Shown here: positions 16,571-24,521 of the stretch, one piece after another
How the letters are laid out: each line of letters opens with the position of its first letter
Numbering within the stretch: position 1 is the stretch's first letter
DNA from: CAVYEM01 sp963767635
GTDB taxonomy: Bacteria; Vulcanimicrobiota; Vulcanimicrobiia; Vulcanimicrobiales; Vulcanimicrobiaceae
Reading direction: 5' to 3'
Length of the DNA stretch: 64,000 bases
NCBI GenBank assembly: GCA_963767635.1
Contig: CAVYEM010000001.1
Coordinates: forward strand, 2,046,001-2,110,000
Notes under the pieces: generated by a model
What the model was told of the DNA's origin: nothing
The model's database searches: none
What the model saw: the letters and a program-made list of their open reading frames with translations, nothing else
Position numbers and translations under genes: made by a program

Positions 16571-17020
16571 TTATGCCGGAGGAAGCATCGTGATCCCGTG
16601 GCGGCGCGCGATTTCGGTCATGAGTGCCGGATTCAGCTCCGCCTGCGCGCCGAGTTCCGTGAAGAACGCTTCGATGCCGCCGGGAGTGAAGCCGAAGAGG
16701 ATGCGTCCCGGCGTCTTTCCGATGTTTTTATAGCGGTGCGGAAGACCGCGAGGTGCGAATACAAACGTGCCGGCACCACCGCTCACCTGCTCTTGACCGC
16801 AGACGAATTCAAATTGCCCCTCCAGTACGTAGTAGGTTTCACTCTCTTTTTCGTGGACGTGGAGCGGCGGACCCGAATCCGGTGGTATCACGTCTTCGAG
16901 CATCGTCAACTCGCCGTTCGACTGTGCCGCACCGAGCTTCACGTGCATCTCTTGACCGCCGTACCGGATGCACGGCCCCTGGCCCGCGGGCACGTGATGA
17001 ATGCTGTCCTGTTTACGCAT
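16571..17020 (-). CDS. Cupin-domain protein
   Basis: 149 residues from the ATG at 17018-17020, preceded by a strong GGAGG. A single cupin barrel: the first motif PPDSGPPLHVHEKESETYYVLEG supplies H-x-H and E, and the second, FVFAPRGLPHRYKN, supplies the last His. This is a complete 2-His/Glu/His metal site. The C-terminus (GGIEAFFTEL) is typical of a large uncharacterised branch that includes quercetinase-like proteins. The start overlaps the stop of the upstream secreted-protein gene by eight bases, so the two are translated together. Confidence 0.85.
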   Translation of the reverse strand: MRKQDSIHHVPAGQGPCIRYGGQEMHVKLGAAQSNGELTMLEDVIPPDSGPPLHVHEKESETYYVLEGQFEFVCGQEQVSGGAGTFVFAPRGLPHRYKNIGKTPGRILFGFTPGGIEAFFTELGAQAELNPALMTEIARRHGITMLPPA

Positions 17021-17420
17021 GGCTGCCTCCCGCCGGACAATAGGCCAGGCGCGCGTCGTGCGAGACGTAGTACGCATGAATGTCGTAGTGCGGAATCGGC
17101 ATGCCTTCATGCCCGTGCGGTTCGTATTCGATATCGACGTGGTCGATCGTGTGCCCGGGAAGCGCCGTGAGGTCGCGATAGTTGAAGCCTTTTTCGAACT
17201 GCGCCTTCGGAATCGTGATCTCTGAGAAAACGGCGTGGCCGCCGTAGGCGCCGTAGAGCGGCGCGTTGACATAGCCGGCCGGAATTCCCGCGCGGCGGAT
17301 CTTGGGCTGAGGCGGCAGTTGCATGCCCGCACCCCCAGCAAGAGCAGGCACTGTCGTCCCCAAAAGGATGCCGACGGTTACAATGGCTCGGTATAGCAAC
17401 GAAACCCACCTTTGAAGCAA
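17013..17420 (-). CDS. Secreted protein, DUF5602/TTHB210-like
   Basis: 135 residues. The signal peptide core is near residues 10-28 (AIVTVGILLGTTVPALAGG). The mature part has YGGHAVFSEITIPK, DHVDIEYEPHGHEG and the motif IPHYDIHAYY, where the PHYDxH pattern recalls the DUF5602 family of exported histidine-rich proteins, possibly metal-binding. It overlaps the following cupin gene by eight bases and diverges from the TetR-type regulator at 17487, which may control the pair (inference from position). Confidence 0.55.
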   Translation of the reverse strand: MLQRWVSLLYRAIVTVGILLGTTVPALAGGAGMQLPPQPKIRRAGIPAGYVNAPLYGAYGGHAVFSEITIPKAQFEKGFNYRDLTALPGHTIDHVDIEYEPHGHEGMPIPHYDIHAYYVSHDARLAYCPAGGSHA

Positions 17421-17486
17421 AATCTTGAAAGACCCGTAAATTGGTACTTGAATACCGTGTTGGGATTACGATACTATAAGCGGGCA

Positions 17487-18144
17487 ATGATATTCCGTCA
17501 AGCAGTAGCCTCGCCCAAAGCGCCAAAGGCGGGGAGAGTAGCGCAGAAGGAGCGGACGCGTGCCGACCTCCTGCGGGCGGCGCGGGAGTTGCGCACAGCC
17601 GGGAAGGTTCCGGGCGTCGCCGATGTGGCCGATACGGCGCGCATTTCCCGCACGACCGCGTACCGCTACTTTCCGACGCAAGAGGTGCTGCTCGCCGAAG
17701 CAACCGCGGATCCGCTGATTGAGGCCCTCAGCGAGGCGATCTCAGGAGCCGATGCCCAGACCGGCGTCGTGGAGCGCGTTGACGCGGTGTTCGCCCGGAT
17801 CGCTCCACTCATGATCCGTCACGAGCCCGAGTCTGCGCACGCTGCTGAAGATCGCGCTGGAGCGTTCTTTGGAAGAGGCGCACGAACGCCATATCCCACT
17901 GCTCAGCGCGGCATGGATCGTGGCTTGGGACCCCATCCTTCAGCCGTTGCGCCAGGAAGTCTCGTCCGCGACGTACGCCGCCATGGTTCGCTCGCTCGGC
18001 ACGCTGTTAAGTGTGGAAACGCTGAACGTGATGGGCGATGCCTGTGATTTGGATGAAGATGCGACAGCCGACGCCGTTCGCGCAGCGGCGCGAGCCATGG
18101 TGCGCGGGTTCTTACTTGATTTGCCAAAGGAGAAAAAGCAATGA
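17487..18144 (+). pseudogene. TetR-family regulator gene, frameshifted
   Basis: The N-terminal half is a standard TetR DNA-binding domain: KERTRADLLRAARELRTAG, VADVADTARISRTTAYRYFPTQEVLLAEA. The frame then leaves the family at about 17832. From there the next frame gives LRTLLKIALERSLEEAHERHIPLLSAAWIVAWDPILQPL and runs to a stop at 18142-18144. Deleting one base in the gagtctg at 17829-17835 joins both into about 218 residues. As written, two partial products would result. It overlaps the DUF1059 gene (ATGA) and lies divergent from the cupin/secreted pair. Confidence 0.7.
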
Positions 18145-18308
18145 AGAAATATGTGCTCTGCCCGCCGTGCGGTACGATGTTCGAGGAAGAGAACGAGGAA
18201 GAACTGGTGCGCGTTACGCAAGCGCACGCCAAAGAGAAGCACGGTTATAGTCCGACGCGCGACGACGTTCTGGCGACGATCACTTCAGCACCCTCGCAAT
18301 CCGAATAG
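18141..18308 (+). CDS. DUF1059 small protein
   Basis: 55 residues, ATG with AAAGGAG ten bases upstream, overlapping the TetR stop as ATGA. The sequence begins KKYVLCPPCGTMFEEENEEELVRVTQAHAKEKHG and matches the DUF1059 pattern (a Cys pair in the first dozen residues, an acidic Glu-Glu-Leu helix, Ala-His-x-x-x-x-His), which suggests a zinc-knuckle-like fold. Function unknown. The strong ribosome-binding site and overlap with the regulator gene argue that it is real despite its size. Confidence 0.8.
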   Translation: MKKYVLCPPCGTMFEEENEEELVRVTQAHAKEKHGYSPTRDDVLATITSAPSQSE

Positions 18309-18364
18309 CGTCGCGCCGGCTCAAAGTACACACGCGAATGGACGCGCCCCGGAACTTTCGAGGG

Positions 18365-18625
18365 CTACACGATGCGCTCGTCGACGTAGCACCACCGCCA
18401 GTCTTCGCCAGGTTCGAACGAGCGTACCACGGGATGATTGCTTTGGTGGTAATGCTTCGTGGCGTGGCGATTTGGTGAGTCGTTGCAGCATCCAACGTGA
18501 CCGCAGATAAGGCACTCACGTAAGTGGACCCACGAACTTCCGACCTTCAGGCAATCTTCGCAACCTTCGGACGTCGGACGTACGTCGCGGATATGCGCGA
18601 CGTGTGGGCAGGGCTTGATTTCCAT
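18365..18625 (-). CDS. UBP-type zinc finger protein
   Basis: 86 residues consisting of one ZnF-UBP domain. It starts with CPHVAHIRDV, then CEDCLKVGSSWVHLRECLICGHVGCC, then HATKHYHQSNHPVVRSFEPGEDWRWCY. All zinc-binding Cys and His positions of the domain are present. In eukaryotes this domain binds the free C-terminus of ubiquitin; bacterial stand-alone versions are common in Actinobacteria and relatives, and their ligand is unknown. It converges with the DUF1059 gene. No operon partner is visible. Confidence 0.88.
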   Translation of the reverse strand: MEIKPCPHVAHIRDVRPTSEGCEDCLKVGSSWVHLRECLICGHVGCCNDSPNRHATKHYHQSNHPVVRSFEPGEDWRWCYVDERIV

Positions 18626-18917
18626 AATTAGCTTCCATGACCAGTGCTACCACCACGACGGTTGCCGGCAATTCGACGTTCGTTGCTGTTACTCCAGGGG
18701 CACTATGCCAGCAATGCGCGCCGAGCCGCTTGTTTCGAAATGCTGTCATAGGACCGACGGCGTTCGAAACAACGCAAAAGCGATAGGACGCCGGACGGCC
18801 CCCAGGCTGCAGTGGCGGGACGATTCCATTCCAGTCGGCGCGCGTAAGGGGGTACGCGGTCCGCGCCGCTCGTCCGGGGTTTTCTCGTAAGAGTAAATAG
18901 GGCGAGACAATGCTTAA

Positions 18918-18950
18918 CACAAGAATCCATTAAAAAATCGAATTCTTGTG
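18918..18950 (-). terminator. Inverted repeat downstream of tmRNA, possible terminator
   Basis: cacaagaat at 18918-18926 pairs perfectly with attcttgtg at 18942-18950 (9-bp stem). On the minus strand a run of six T lies in the loop. It starts 14 bases past the tmRNA 3' end. A T-tract after the stem is lacking, so it is only a possible terminator. Confidence 0.35.
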
Positions 18951-18964
18951 ATGCAGCAAAAACT

Positions 18965-19318
18965 TGGTGGAGCTGTCGGGGTACTGCCCCCCGAGTCCGA
19001 AAAGCCGGACCAACGCGTTCTCCAGGCTCAGCTTCGAATTTTTCTTACTCGAACGTACGCCCCGAAGCCGGGCTTAGCGCTCGCCGCAGACTCTGTGGTC
19101 TTGCGCGCAGGTCAAGCCGGTCGTGCGAGCCAGCCCGAGTTCATGACCGGAAAGCAAGGCGGTTCGGGCACCCCTTGCGTCCGGTGACTAGCCTAGATTA
19201 GGCAGCCAGTGCGTATTCAGTGTTCGCGTGTATAACGCTTGCGATCGTTTTAGGAGTGCTCGCAACTCCGCCTGCTTACGTTGCCCGCGGATCTTTCCGT
19301 CGAACCTATTTCAGCCCC
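18965..19318 (-). ncRNA. ssrA: Transfer-messenger RNA (tmRNA)
   Basis: On the minus strand the RNA begins GGGGCTGAAATAGGTTCGAC at 19318 and ends GCTCCACCA at 18965, the tRNA-like halves that pair in every one-piece tmRNA. The tag reading frame lies at 19198-19227 and encodes ANTEYALAA followed by TAA, a canonical degradation tag with the -ALAA end recognised by ClpXP. Length (354) is normal. With SmpB it rescues stalled ribosomes. CCA is encoded. A TATACT box about 15 bases before the 5' end may be part of the promoter. Confidence 0.97.
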
Positions 19319-19425
19319 GCGTACACGCCGCTTAGTATAACACATGGCCGAAAGACCCAGCTGCACGATCCTCGCCGTGGGTATAGGTGAACCCCCGCCC
19401 ACCGCGGGTCTTGTGGAGGCAACCC

Positions 19426-19911
19426 ATGCGGACATTCTTTGCTCTCGCCCTGGCTCTCGGGCTTGGCGCTCCGGTCGCAGCGTACGCCGCCGATACCGGC
19501 GTAATGAGCGATCTGAGCCAACTCGTCGGCGCTTATCAGCACGTGCATAGCGTGCGCGTGATCGAAACGTTCGAGAACGGCTCGGCGGCCACGGTGGACA
19601 TCTTACCCGACGGTCAGTTTCGCATCGCTGAAACGGGCGGACAGGATGCCGGGCTCGTCATGAAAATCGCAACCCAGCCGGTCGGCGGCGCGCTCACTTC
19701 CTCGTACGCCGTCACGCCGGCCGGGAAGAAAACCATCGAAGGCGTGAAAGCGACCGGATATAAACTCGTCGCGCCGGACGGCACGTACAGTGAAACGGTC
19801 TGGGTCAACGACCATCACTTGCCGATCTCGGCGCACGTCGACACGCCCGGGGAAAGCGTCGACGTCATTTACGGCGACTACAACGATACCGCGCTAGTCG
19901 CGCACCCCTAG
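19426..19911 (+). CDS. Secreted protein of unknown function
   Basis: 161 residues from the ATG at 19426, preceded by GGAGG; an ATG 39 bases earlier lacks such a site. A signal peptide (RTFFALALALGLGAPVAAYAA) is followed by a beta-rich mature region: SVRVIETFENGSAATVDILPDG, AGLVMKIATQ, GYKLVAPDGTYSETVW and SVDVIYGDYND. The alternating strands loosely recall LolA-type or outer-membrane lipoprotein-carrier folds, but no motif is decisive. It is divergent from tmRNA and converges with a gene at 19908, overlapping it by four bases. Confidence 0.55.
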   Translation: MRTFFALALALGLGAPVAAYAADTGVMSDLSQLVGAYQHVHSVRVIETFENGSAATVDILPDGQFRIAETGGQDAGLVMKIATQPVGGALTSSYAVTPAGKKTIEGVKATGYKLVAPDGTYSETVWVNDHHLPISAHVDTPGESVDVIYGDYNDTALVAHP

Positions 19912-20294
19912 CGCCTGGCGGCGGCCTGTTGCTCCGAACGAGGGGACCACATCTGCTGCAGCGCGGTTGCGACGACCATCATAATTGCAGCGCCCACCAG
20001 ATTCGCCAGCCACGCCGGCCATCCGATGCCGGTGTTTTCGAAATGCGGCGCGATCCATACGGTTAGCCAGAACAGAATGTAGTCGACGACGAGGATGAAC
20101 AGTCCGTGGGTGAGCCAGTTGATCGGCGCAGTCAGCAGCCGCAGGACCGGTCCGATGATCGCGTTCACGATGCCGAAGACGATTGCCGCGATGATTGCCG
20201 TGCCGGCGCCGACATTGTGATTGAAACCCGGCACGAAGTGGGCGATCAGATACAGGACGATCGCGTTGATGATGAACCGGACGATGAGGTGCAT
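19908..20294 (-). CDS. Four-helix membrane protein, mycobacterial-type 'phage holin' family (YvlD-like)
   Basis: 128 residues with four transmembrane segments and the family start HLIVRFIINAIVLYLIAHFVPG, then AIIAAIVFGIVNAIIGPVLRLLTAPIN and LVVDYILFWLTVW. This is the PF04020-type family, named after holins but found in ordinary chromosomes with no phage genes near. It starts one base after the uvrC stop and is probably read with uvrC. No phage context here, so the name should not be taken as function. Confidence 0.88.
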   Translation of the reverse strand: MHLIVRFIINAIVLYLIAHFVPGFNHNVGAGTAIIAAIVFGIVNAIIGPVLRLLTAPINWLTHGLFILVVDYILFWLTVWIAPHFENTGIGWPAWLANLVGAAIMMVVATALQQMWSPRSEQQAAARR

Positions 20295-20295
20295 G

Positions 20296-22290
20296 TCACT
20301 CCCCTAAAGCAGCCTTGACGTGTGCGGCCAAGGCGGGTGTCATCCCTTTTACCGCCGCAATCTCGTCTACGCCCGCGCGCTTGATGGCGGAGAGCGAACC
20401 GAACGCGGTGAGCAAGCGCTTCTTGCGTACCGGGCCAACCCCTGCAAGCGCATCCAGTCGCGACCGGGTCATCGCTTTTCCGCGCCGCTGCCGATGGTAC
20501 ATGACGGCGAAACGGTGCGCCTCGTCGCGAATGCGCATGACCAAATGCAGCCCAGGGGAATGGGCCGGCAGCACGATGGGCTCCGACTGGCCGGGAAGGT
20601 ACAACCATTCGTGCTCTTTGGCCAGTCCCGCCACGGGGATGCCGGTCATGTCTAGTTCTTCGAGCACCTCCACCACCGCGCTGAGTTGCCCTTTGCCGCC
20701 GTCGATGAGCAGCAGGTCCGGCTTTTTGTTGAACTTCTCTTTTGCCGCCAGCTCCCGCTCGTGCTTGGTTATCTCCACCCCCACCTCCTCATCGGTGCGC
20801 GTCCGCAGATAGCGCAGCCGGCGGCGCAGCGTCTCCTGCATCATCGCGAAATCGTTGGGGCCCTTGTCGTATTGAATTTTGAACTTGCGGTATTCGCTCT
20901 TTTTCGCGCGTCCTTCTACGAAGACGACCATCGAGCTCACCGGGTTGCTGCCTTGGATGTTCGAAATGTCGTAACATTCGATGCGGTGCGGCGGTTCGGG
21001 CAGTTCCAGCGCGTCGGCCAGCTCGGTGAGCGAATGCGCTTGCGCGGTTTCCTGAACTTCTTGATGGGCCAAGAATGCCTTGAGGTTCTGCTCGGCGTTT
21101 TTTTGCACCAGCCGCAGATACTGCGCGCGATCGCCGCGCTGCGGCACGAGCACGCGCACGCGCACGCCTTTGAGTTCGGTAAGCCAGCTCTCGATGACGC
21201 TGGCATCGCCGGGAAGCGCCTGCACCAGCACCTCTTTGGGAACGGCTCCTGCGCTGCCGCGCGAACGGCGCGCCTTGATCGCCACCGGCGCCTGATTGTC
21301 GCGCGCGATTCGCAAACTGGCAAGCGGCGAGCTGCCCGCGGCTTGCGGCGCTCCTGCCGTGCGCGCCGTATAGAACTGCTTTAAAAATTCGCTAAATACG
21401 ACGGCATCGCTCTGTTCGTGCACGCCGTCCAAGATGAAATGCTCCTGGCCGATCAGTTTGCCGCCGCGGACCATGAACACTTGCATGCAAGCCTGCCCGT
21501 GGGATCGCGCTGCGGCGATGAGATCCATGTCCAAGCGCGAGCGCCAAACGACTTTTTGCGCTTCGGTCACGCGACGCACGGCAACGATGCGATCGCGGAT
21601 TCGCGCCGCCGTTTCGAAGTTGTACTCTTGTGCGGCGTGGACCATTTCGCCTTGCAACCGCGCGAGAAGCGATTCTTGCTTGCCCTCCAAAAACAGCACG
21701 ACTTGCTCGATCATGCGATCGTAGTCGTCCTGGCTTTCGTAGCCCACGCACGGAGCATTGCAGCGCTTGATGTGGTATTGCAGGCACGGCCGCCGGCGCC
21801 GCCCGTCGATCGGTTCGGGACACGTGCGCAGCGGGAACACCAGACGAACTAGATCGATCAATTCCCGCAGACCGTGCGCGTTGGTGTACGGCCCGAAGTA
21901 TCGCGCGCCGTCGTCTTTGACCACGCGGGTAAACACCACGCGCGGGAACGCTTCGCTCGTAACTTTGAGGTATGGATAGCGCTTGTCGTCGCGCAGCCGC
22001 ACGTTGTACGGCGGGATATAGCGCTTGATGAGGTTGGCTTCGAGAATGAGCGCCTCGACTTCGTTCGTAACGACGATCGTCCGCACGTCGGCGACGCGCT
22101 CGACCATAGCCTGCGTGCGGACGTGGTGCACTGCGCTGTCTTGAAAGTACGAGCGCACCCGGTTGCGCAGCGAAACCGCCTTGCCGATGTACAGCACGTC
22201 GCCGCGCCCGTCGATCATCATGTATACGCCGGGGGCGTCCGGAACCTGACTGAGGGTTTGAGCGAGCGGCTTGGAATCAGACGTGGTCAT
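20296..22290 (-). CDS. uvrC: Excinuclease ABC subunit C
   Basis: 664 residues from the ATG at 22288-22290; longer in-frame starts would overlap the divergent gene. Domain order: GIY-YIG nuclease (PGVYMMIDGRGDVLYIGKA, residues about 20-100) for the 3' incision; a Cys-containing region (CPEPIDGRRRRPCLQYHIKRCNAPCVG); UvrB-binding helix near 215-250; RNase H-like nuclease (ECYDISNIQGSNPVSSMVVF, LLIDGGKGQL) for the 5' incision; two helix-hairpin-helix motifs at the end (LDALAGVGPVRKKRLLTAFGS). Acts with UvrA and UvrB in nucleotide excision repair. Complete. Confidence 0.96.
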   Translation of the reverse strand: MTTSDSKPLAQTLSQVPDAPGVYMMIDGRGDVLYIGKAVSLRNRVRSYFQDSAVHHVRTQAMVERVADVRTIVVTNEVEALILEANLIKRYIPPYNVRLRDDKRYPYLKVTSEAFPRVVFTRVVKDDGARYFGPYTNAHGLRELIDLVRLVFPLRTCPEPIDGRRRRPCLQYHIKRCNAPCVGYESQDDYDRMIEQVVLFLEGKQESLLARLQGEMVHAAQEYNFETAARIRDRIVAVRRVTEAQKVVWRSRLDMDLIAAARSHGQACMQVFMVRGGKLIGQEHFILDGVHEQSDAVVFSEFLKQFYTARTAGAPQAAGSSPLASLRIARDNQAPVAIKARRSRGSAGAVPKEVLVQALPGDASVIESWLTELKGVRVRVLVPQRGDRAQYLRLVQKNAEQNLKAFLAHQEVQETAQAHSLTELADALELPEPPHRIECYDISNIQGSNPVSSMVVFVEGRAKKSEYRKFKIQYDKGPNDFAMMQETLRRRLRYLRTRTDEEVGVEITKHERELAAKEKFNKKPDLLLIDGGKGQLSAVVEVLEELDMTGIPVAGLAKEHEWLYLPGQSEPIVLPAHSPGLHLVMRIRDEAHRFAVMYHRQRRGKAMTRSRLDALAGVGPVRKKRLLTAFGSLSAIKRAGVDEIAAVKGMTPALAAHVKAALGE

Positions 22291-22349
22291 GTGCGGGGCC
22301 TTCGGCGCATGCACTTCGAACAACCGTGCATCTTGTTGGGAGGTTTCGC

Positions 22350-23504
22350 ATGGATCCAGTGGATCGGCGCACATTTCTGGCTTCGGCAGCCGCTACGGCG
22401 GCGCTTGGCGGTGCAAGTCAGATGACGGCGCGCGCGGCCTCGGGGCCGGTGTTCATCTCGACCTGGGAGTGGGGAAAGCCCGCGAGCGAGCGCGCCGCGC
22501 AGGTGCTGCATTCCGGCGGATCGCTGCTGGACGCCGTCGAGAAAGGCATCAACCGCATCGAAGACGATCCGCGCGTGGACACGGTCGGCTATGGCGGTCT
22601 GCCCAACGCGGAAGGACAGGTCGAACTCGATGCCGGGATCATGGACGGAACGCGGCATCGCGCGGGAGCAGTTTTCAATCTGCATCAGATCAAGAATCCG
22701 ATTTCCGTTGCTCGGCTGGTCATGGAAAAAACCCGGCACACGCAGCTCGCCGGCGAAGGCGCGCTGCGGTTCGCGATTGAGATGGGCTTCAAACCCATGC
22801 AACTGCTCACACCCCACAGCTTAGAAGTTTGGCTTAAATGGAAGAACACGCCCAACCACCAAACGTTCTGGATCGATAAGAATCATCACGATACGATTGG
22901 CATGGCCGCCGTACACAACGGCAGCGTGGTTGCCGGTTGTTCCACTAGCGGTTTGGAATGGAAGATTCCGGGGCGCGTGGCCGATTCGCCGATCGTGGGG
23001 TGCGGATACTACGCAGACGACAACGCCGGCGCCGCATCGGCCACGGGTAACGGCGACGTGATGACCAACTACTGCACGAGCTTGTACATCGTGCAAAAAA
23101 TGCGCGAGGGAATGCACCCTCAGCAAGCCTGCGAAGACGTGATGCATTTCATGGCGCGCAGCGCACCGGGCGTACACGACGACGAGTATTGCGTCATTGC
23201 GATCGATCCGCGCGGTCAGACCGGCGCTGCGTCGATGAACGCGCGCTACCCACTGCAGTATGCCGTGTGGCAAGGCGGCGCGGCGCAGCTCGAGAACGGC
23301 TGCGGCCGTGTACCGGTAGCGCGGTTAGGCGGTCTCGCGCTTCGTTCGCCGGCTCTGCAGGTACAAAAAAATGACGAGCGCGATGATCCCCAAACCGAGA
23401 ATGAGCAGCGCGTATTTTTTCACCGCGTCGATGACTTGATCCGCGTGCGTTCCGAGCGCGGCGCCGAGCAAAATCAGCCCTCCGCAGAAGATTGCCGAAC
23501 CTAA
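22350..23504 (+). CDS. N4-(beta-N-acetylglucosaminyl)-L-asparaginase (glycosylasparaginase), Tat-exported; 3' end doubtful
   Basis: A Tat signal (DRRTFLASAAATAALGG) follows a GGGAGG site. The Ntn-hydrolase body has GYGGLPNAEGQVELDAGIMDG and the autocleavage site HHDTIGMAAV with the nucleophile at about T182; GCSTSGLEWKIPGRV and DDNAGAASATGNGD complete the active site. It hydrolyses GlcNAc-Asn bonds left after glycoprotein breakdown. The family resemblance ends near YPLQYAVWQGGAAQL. The written frame then overlaps DedA by 180 bases on the other strand. Removing one base near 23291 gives a stop at 23317-23319 and no overlap, so the true end is probably there. Confidence 0.85.
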   Translation: MDPVDRRTFLASAAATAALGGASQMTARAASGPVFISTWEWGKPASERAAQVLHSGGSLLDAVEKGINRIEDDPRVDTVGYGGLPNAEGQVELDAGIMDGTRHRAGAVFNLHQIKNPISVARLVMEKTRHTQLAGEGALRFAIEMGFKPMQLLTPHSLEVWLKWKNTPNHQTFWIDKNHHDTIGMAAVHNGSVVAGCSTSGLEWKIPGRVADSPIVGCGYYADDNAGAASATGNGDVMTNYCTSLYIVQKMREGMHPQQACEDVMHFMARSAPGVHDDEYCVIAIDPRGQTGAASMNARYPLQYAVWQGGAAQLENGCGRVPVARLGGLALRSPALQVQKNDERDDPQTENEQRVFFHRVDDLIRVRSERGAEQNQPSAEDCRT

Positions 23505-23939
23505 GAACGTCCACAGGTAAAACGCGCCCAGCGGCATCTCCGCGATGCCCGCCGGAATCCCCACCACGCCGCGCACGACCGGAATAAACCGGCAGATGAA
23601 GATCGCAAACTTGCCGTAGCGGCTGAAAAACCGCTCGACGCGTTCCATGTCGCGGTGATGGAACCGCACGTATTTGCCGTATCGATCGATGAAGGGACGT
23701 CCGCCGAACCGTCCGACCGCATAAGCGATGCTTTGACCCACGAGTTCGGCCAGGATTGCCAGCACGATGGCGAGCCACACGCTGGACAAGTGACCGGTCG
23801 CGGCAAGCGCGCCTGCGGCCGGCAGCACGATCTCGCTGCCGACCGGCGCGCCGATGTTCGCCAAGGTCATCGCGACGAACAAACCGGCGTAGCCGGCATG
23901 ATCGACAAGATTCAAAAAAAACGCCGTTAGGGCGTGCAT
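23325..23939 (-). CDS. DedA/SNARE-associated family membrane protein
   Basis: 204 residues. Family hallmarks: NIGAPVGSEIVLPAAGALA (E and P in the first re-entrant loop), GQSIAYAVGRFGG, FSRYGKFAIFICRFIPVVRGVVGIPAGIAEM (F.R..P..R....PAG) and a last helix LLILGLGIIALVIFLYL. DedA proteins act as lipid scramblases or undecaprenyl-/phospholipid-carrier recycling factors and help maintain the membrane potential. Cytoplasmic membrane. Its start overlaps the end of the Clp N-domain gene by 13 bases. Confidence 0.9.
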   Translation of the reverse strand: MHALTAFFLNLVDHAGYAGLFVAMTLANIGAPVGSEIVLPAAGALAATGHLSSVWLAIVLAILAELVGQSIAYAVGRFGGRPFIDRYGKYVRFHHRDMERVERFFSRYGKFAIFICRFIPVVRGVVGIPAGIAEMPLGAFYLWTFLGSAIFCGGLILLGAALGTHADQVIDAVKKYALLILGLGIIALVIFLYLQSRRTKRETA

Positions 23940-24340
23940 GTCGCCCTGCGCACGATATCTGCAGCCAGGCTTGCGCCCTCGTCGAGAATCGCTTCGAGCA
24001 GATCGATCGGTTCGATCGCGCGCTCGCCCACGCGTTCACCGGCAACGGCGATGATCTTGCGAACCCGCGGAGTGATGAGGATTCCTTCCCATAGGCGATC
24101 GTCGCCGGTTCCCAGCGTGCGCCGCAACTGGGCGTGCACGTCGCCCGCATCGATGTTGTGTTCGCGCAACCAATCCGTGATGGAGCCATCCTGCTCTTCG
24201 AGCAACGCAACGAGCAGGTGCTCGACACCGACGTAATAATGGTTGTGATTGCGGCACTGCTGCTCGGCCGCGCGCAGCACGCGCCCCGACGCTGGACTAA
24301 AATTTGAAAACAATTCGCTGCGCGCCGAGTACCTACTCAA
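23927..24340 (-). CDS. Stand-alone Clp N-terminal (substrate-binding) domain protein
   Basis: 137 residues comprising the double repeat of the Clp R (N) domain: repeat 1 has SPASGRVLRAAEQQCRNHNHYYVGVEHLLVALLEEQDG, repeat 2 has ITPRVRKIIAVAGERVGERAIEPIDLLEAILDEG. No AAA+ module follows. Such free N-domains (ClpS2/ClpN-like or MecA-type adaptors) may modulate ClpC or bind degrons, but that is inference. It is co-directional with, and overlaps, DedA. The tRNA-Pro gene lies just upstream on the same strand. Confidence 0.85.
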   Translation of the reverse strand: MSRYSARSELFSNFSPASGRVLRAAEQQCRNHNHYYVGVEHLLVALLEEQDGSITDWLREHNIDAGDVHAQLRRTLGTGDDRLWEGILITPRVRKIIAVAGERVGERAIEPIDLLEAILDEGASLAADIVRRATCTP

Positions 24341-24355
24341 AAGTGCAGGGGTACA

Positions 24356-24432
24356 TGGTCGGGGCGACTGGATTCGAACCAGCGACCTCTTCGTCCCGAA
24401 CGAAGCGCTCTACCAAGCTGAGCCACGCCCCG
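24356..24432 (-). tRNA. tRNA-Pro (CGG anticodon)
   Basis: On the minus strand, a 7-bp acceptor stem CGGGGCG/CGCCCCG, a D-arm with AGCTTGGTAGAGC, anticodon stem CTTCG/CGAAG with loop TTCGGGA (anticodon CGG), and a T-arm with GGTTCGAATCC. Discriminator A and an encoded CCA end at 24356. 77 nt. The cloverleaf closes without mismatches in the acceptor. Confidence 0.97.
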
Positions 24433-24521
24433 AGATTCGTCCGCCTCCTGTTCGGGCGGTCGCCTCGCCCTCCTGCCTGACGGGAAACTTCCACGGCAAT
24501 CAGAACGTCGATATCGGTGTC

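Noticed and set aside
18948..19187. A 79-residue plus-strand protein
   Set aside because: It is the antisense of tmRNA.
19908..20294. Prophage remnant suggested by a holin-family hit
   Set aside because: This PF04020-type protein is a common chromosomal membrane protein. There are no phage structural, lysis or integrase genes around it.
23320..23504. C-terminal extension of the glycosylasparaginase
   Set aside because: It has no family resemblance and overlaps DedA on the opposite strand; a one-base correction gives a natural stop at 23319.
24249..24521. N-terminal extension of the TrkA-type protein
   Set aside because: This part of the frame reads through the antisense of tRNA-Pro; the conserved Rossmann start begins at the ATG at 24522.
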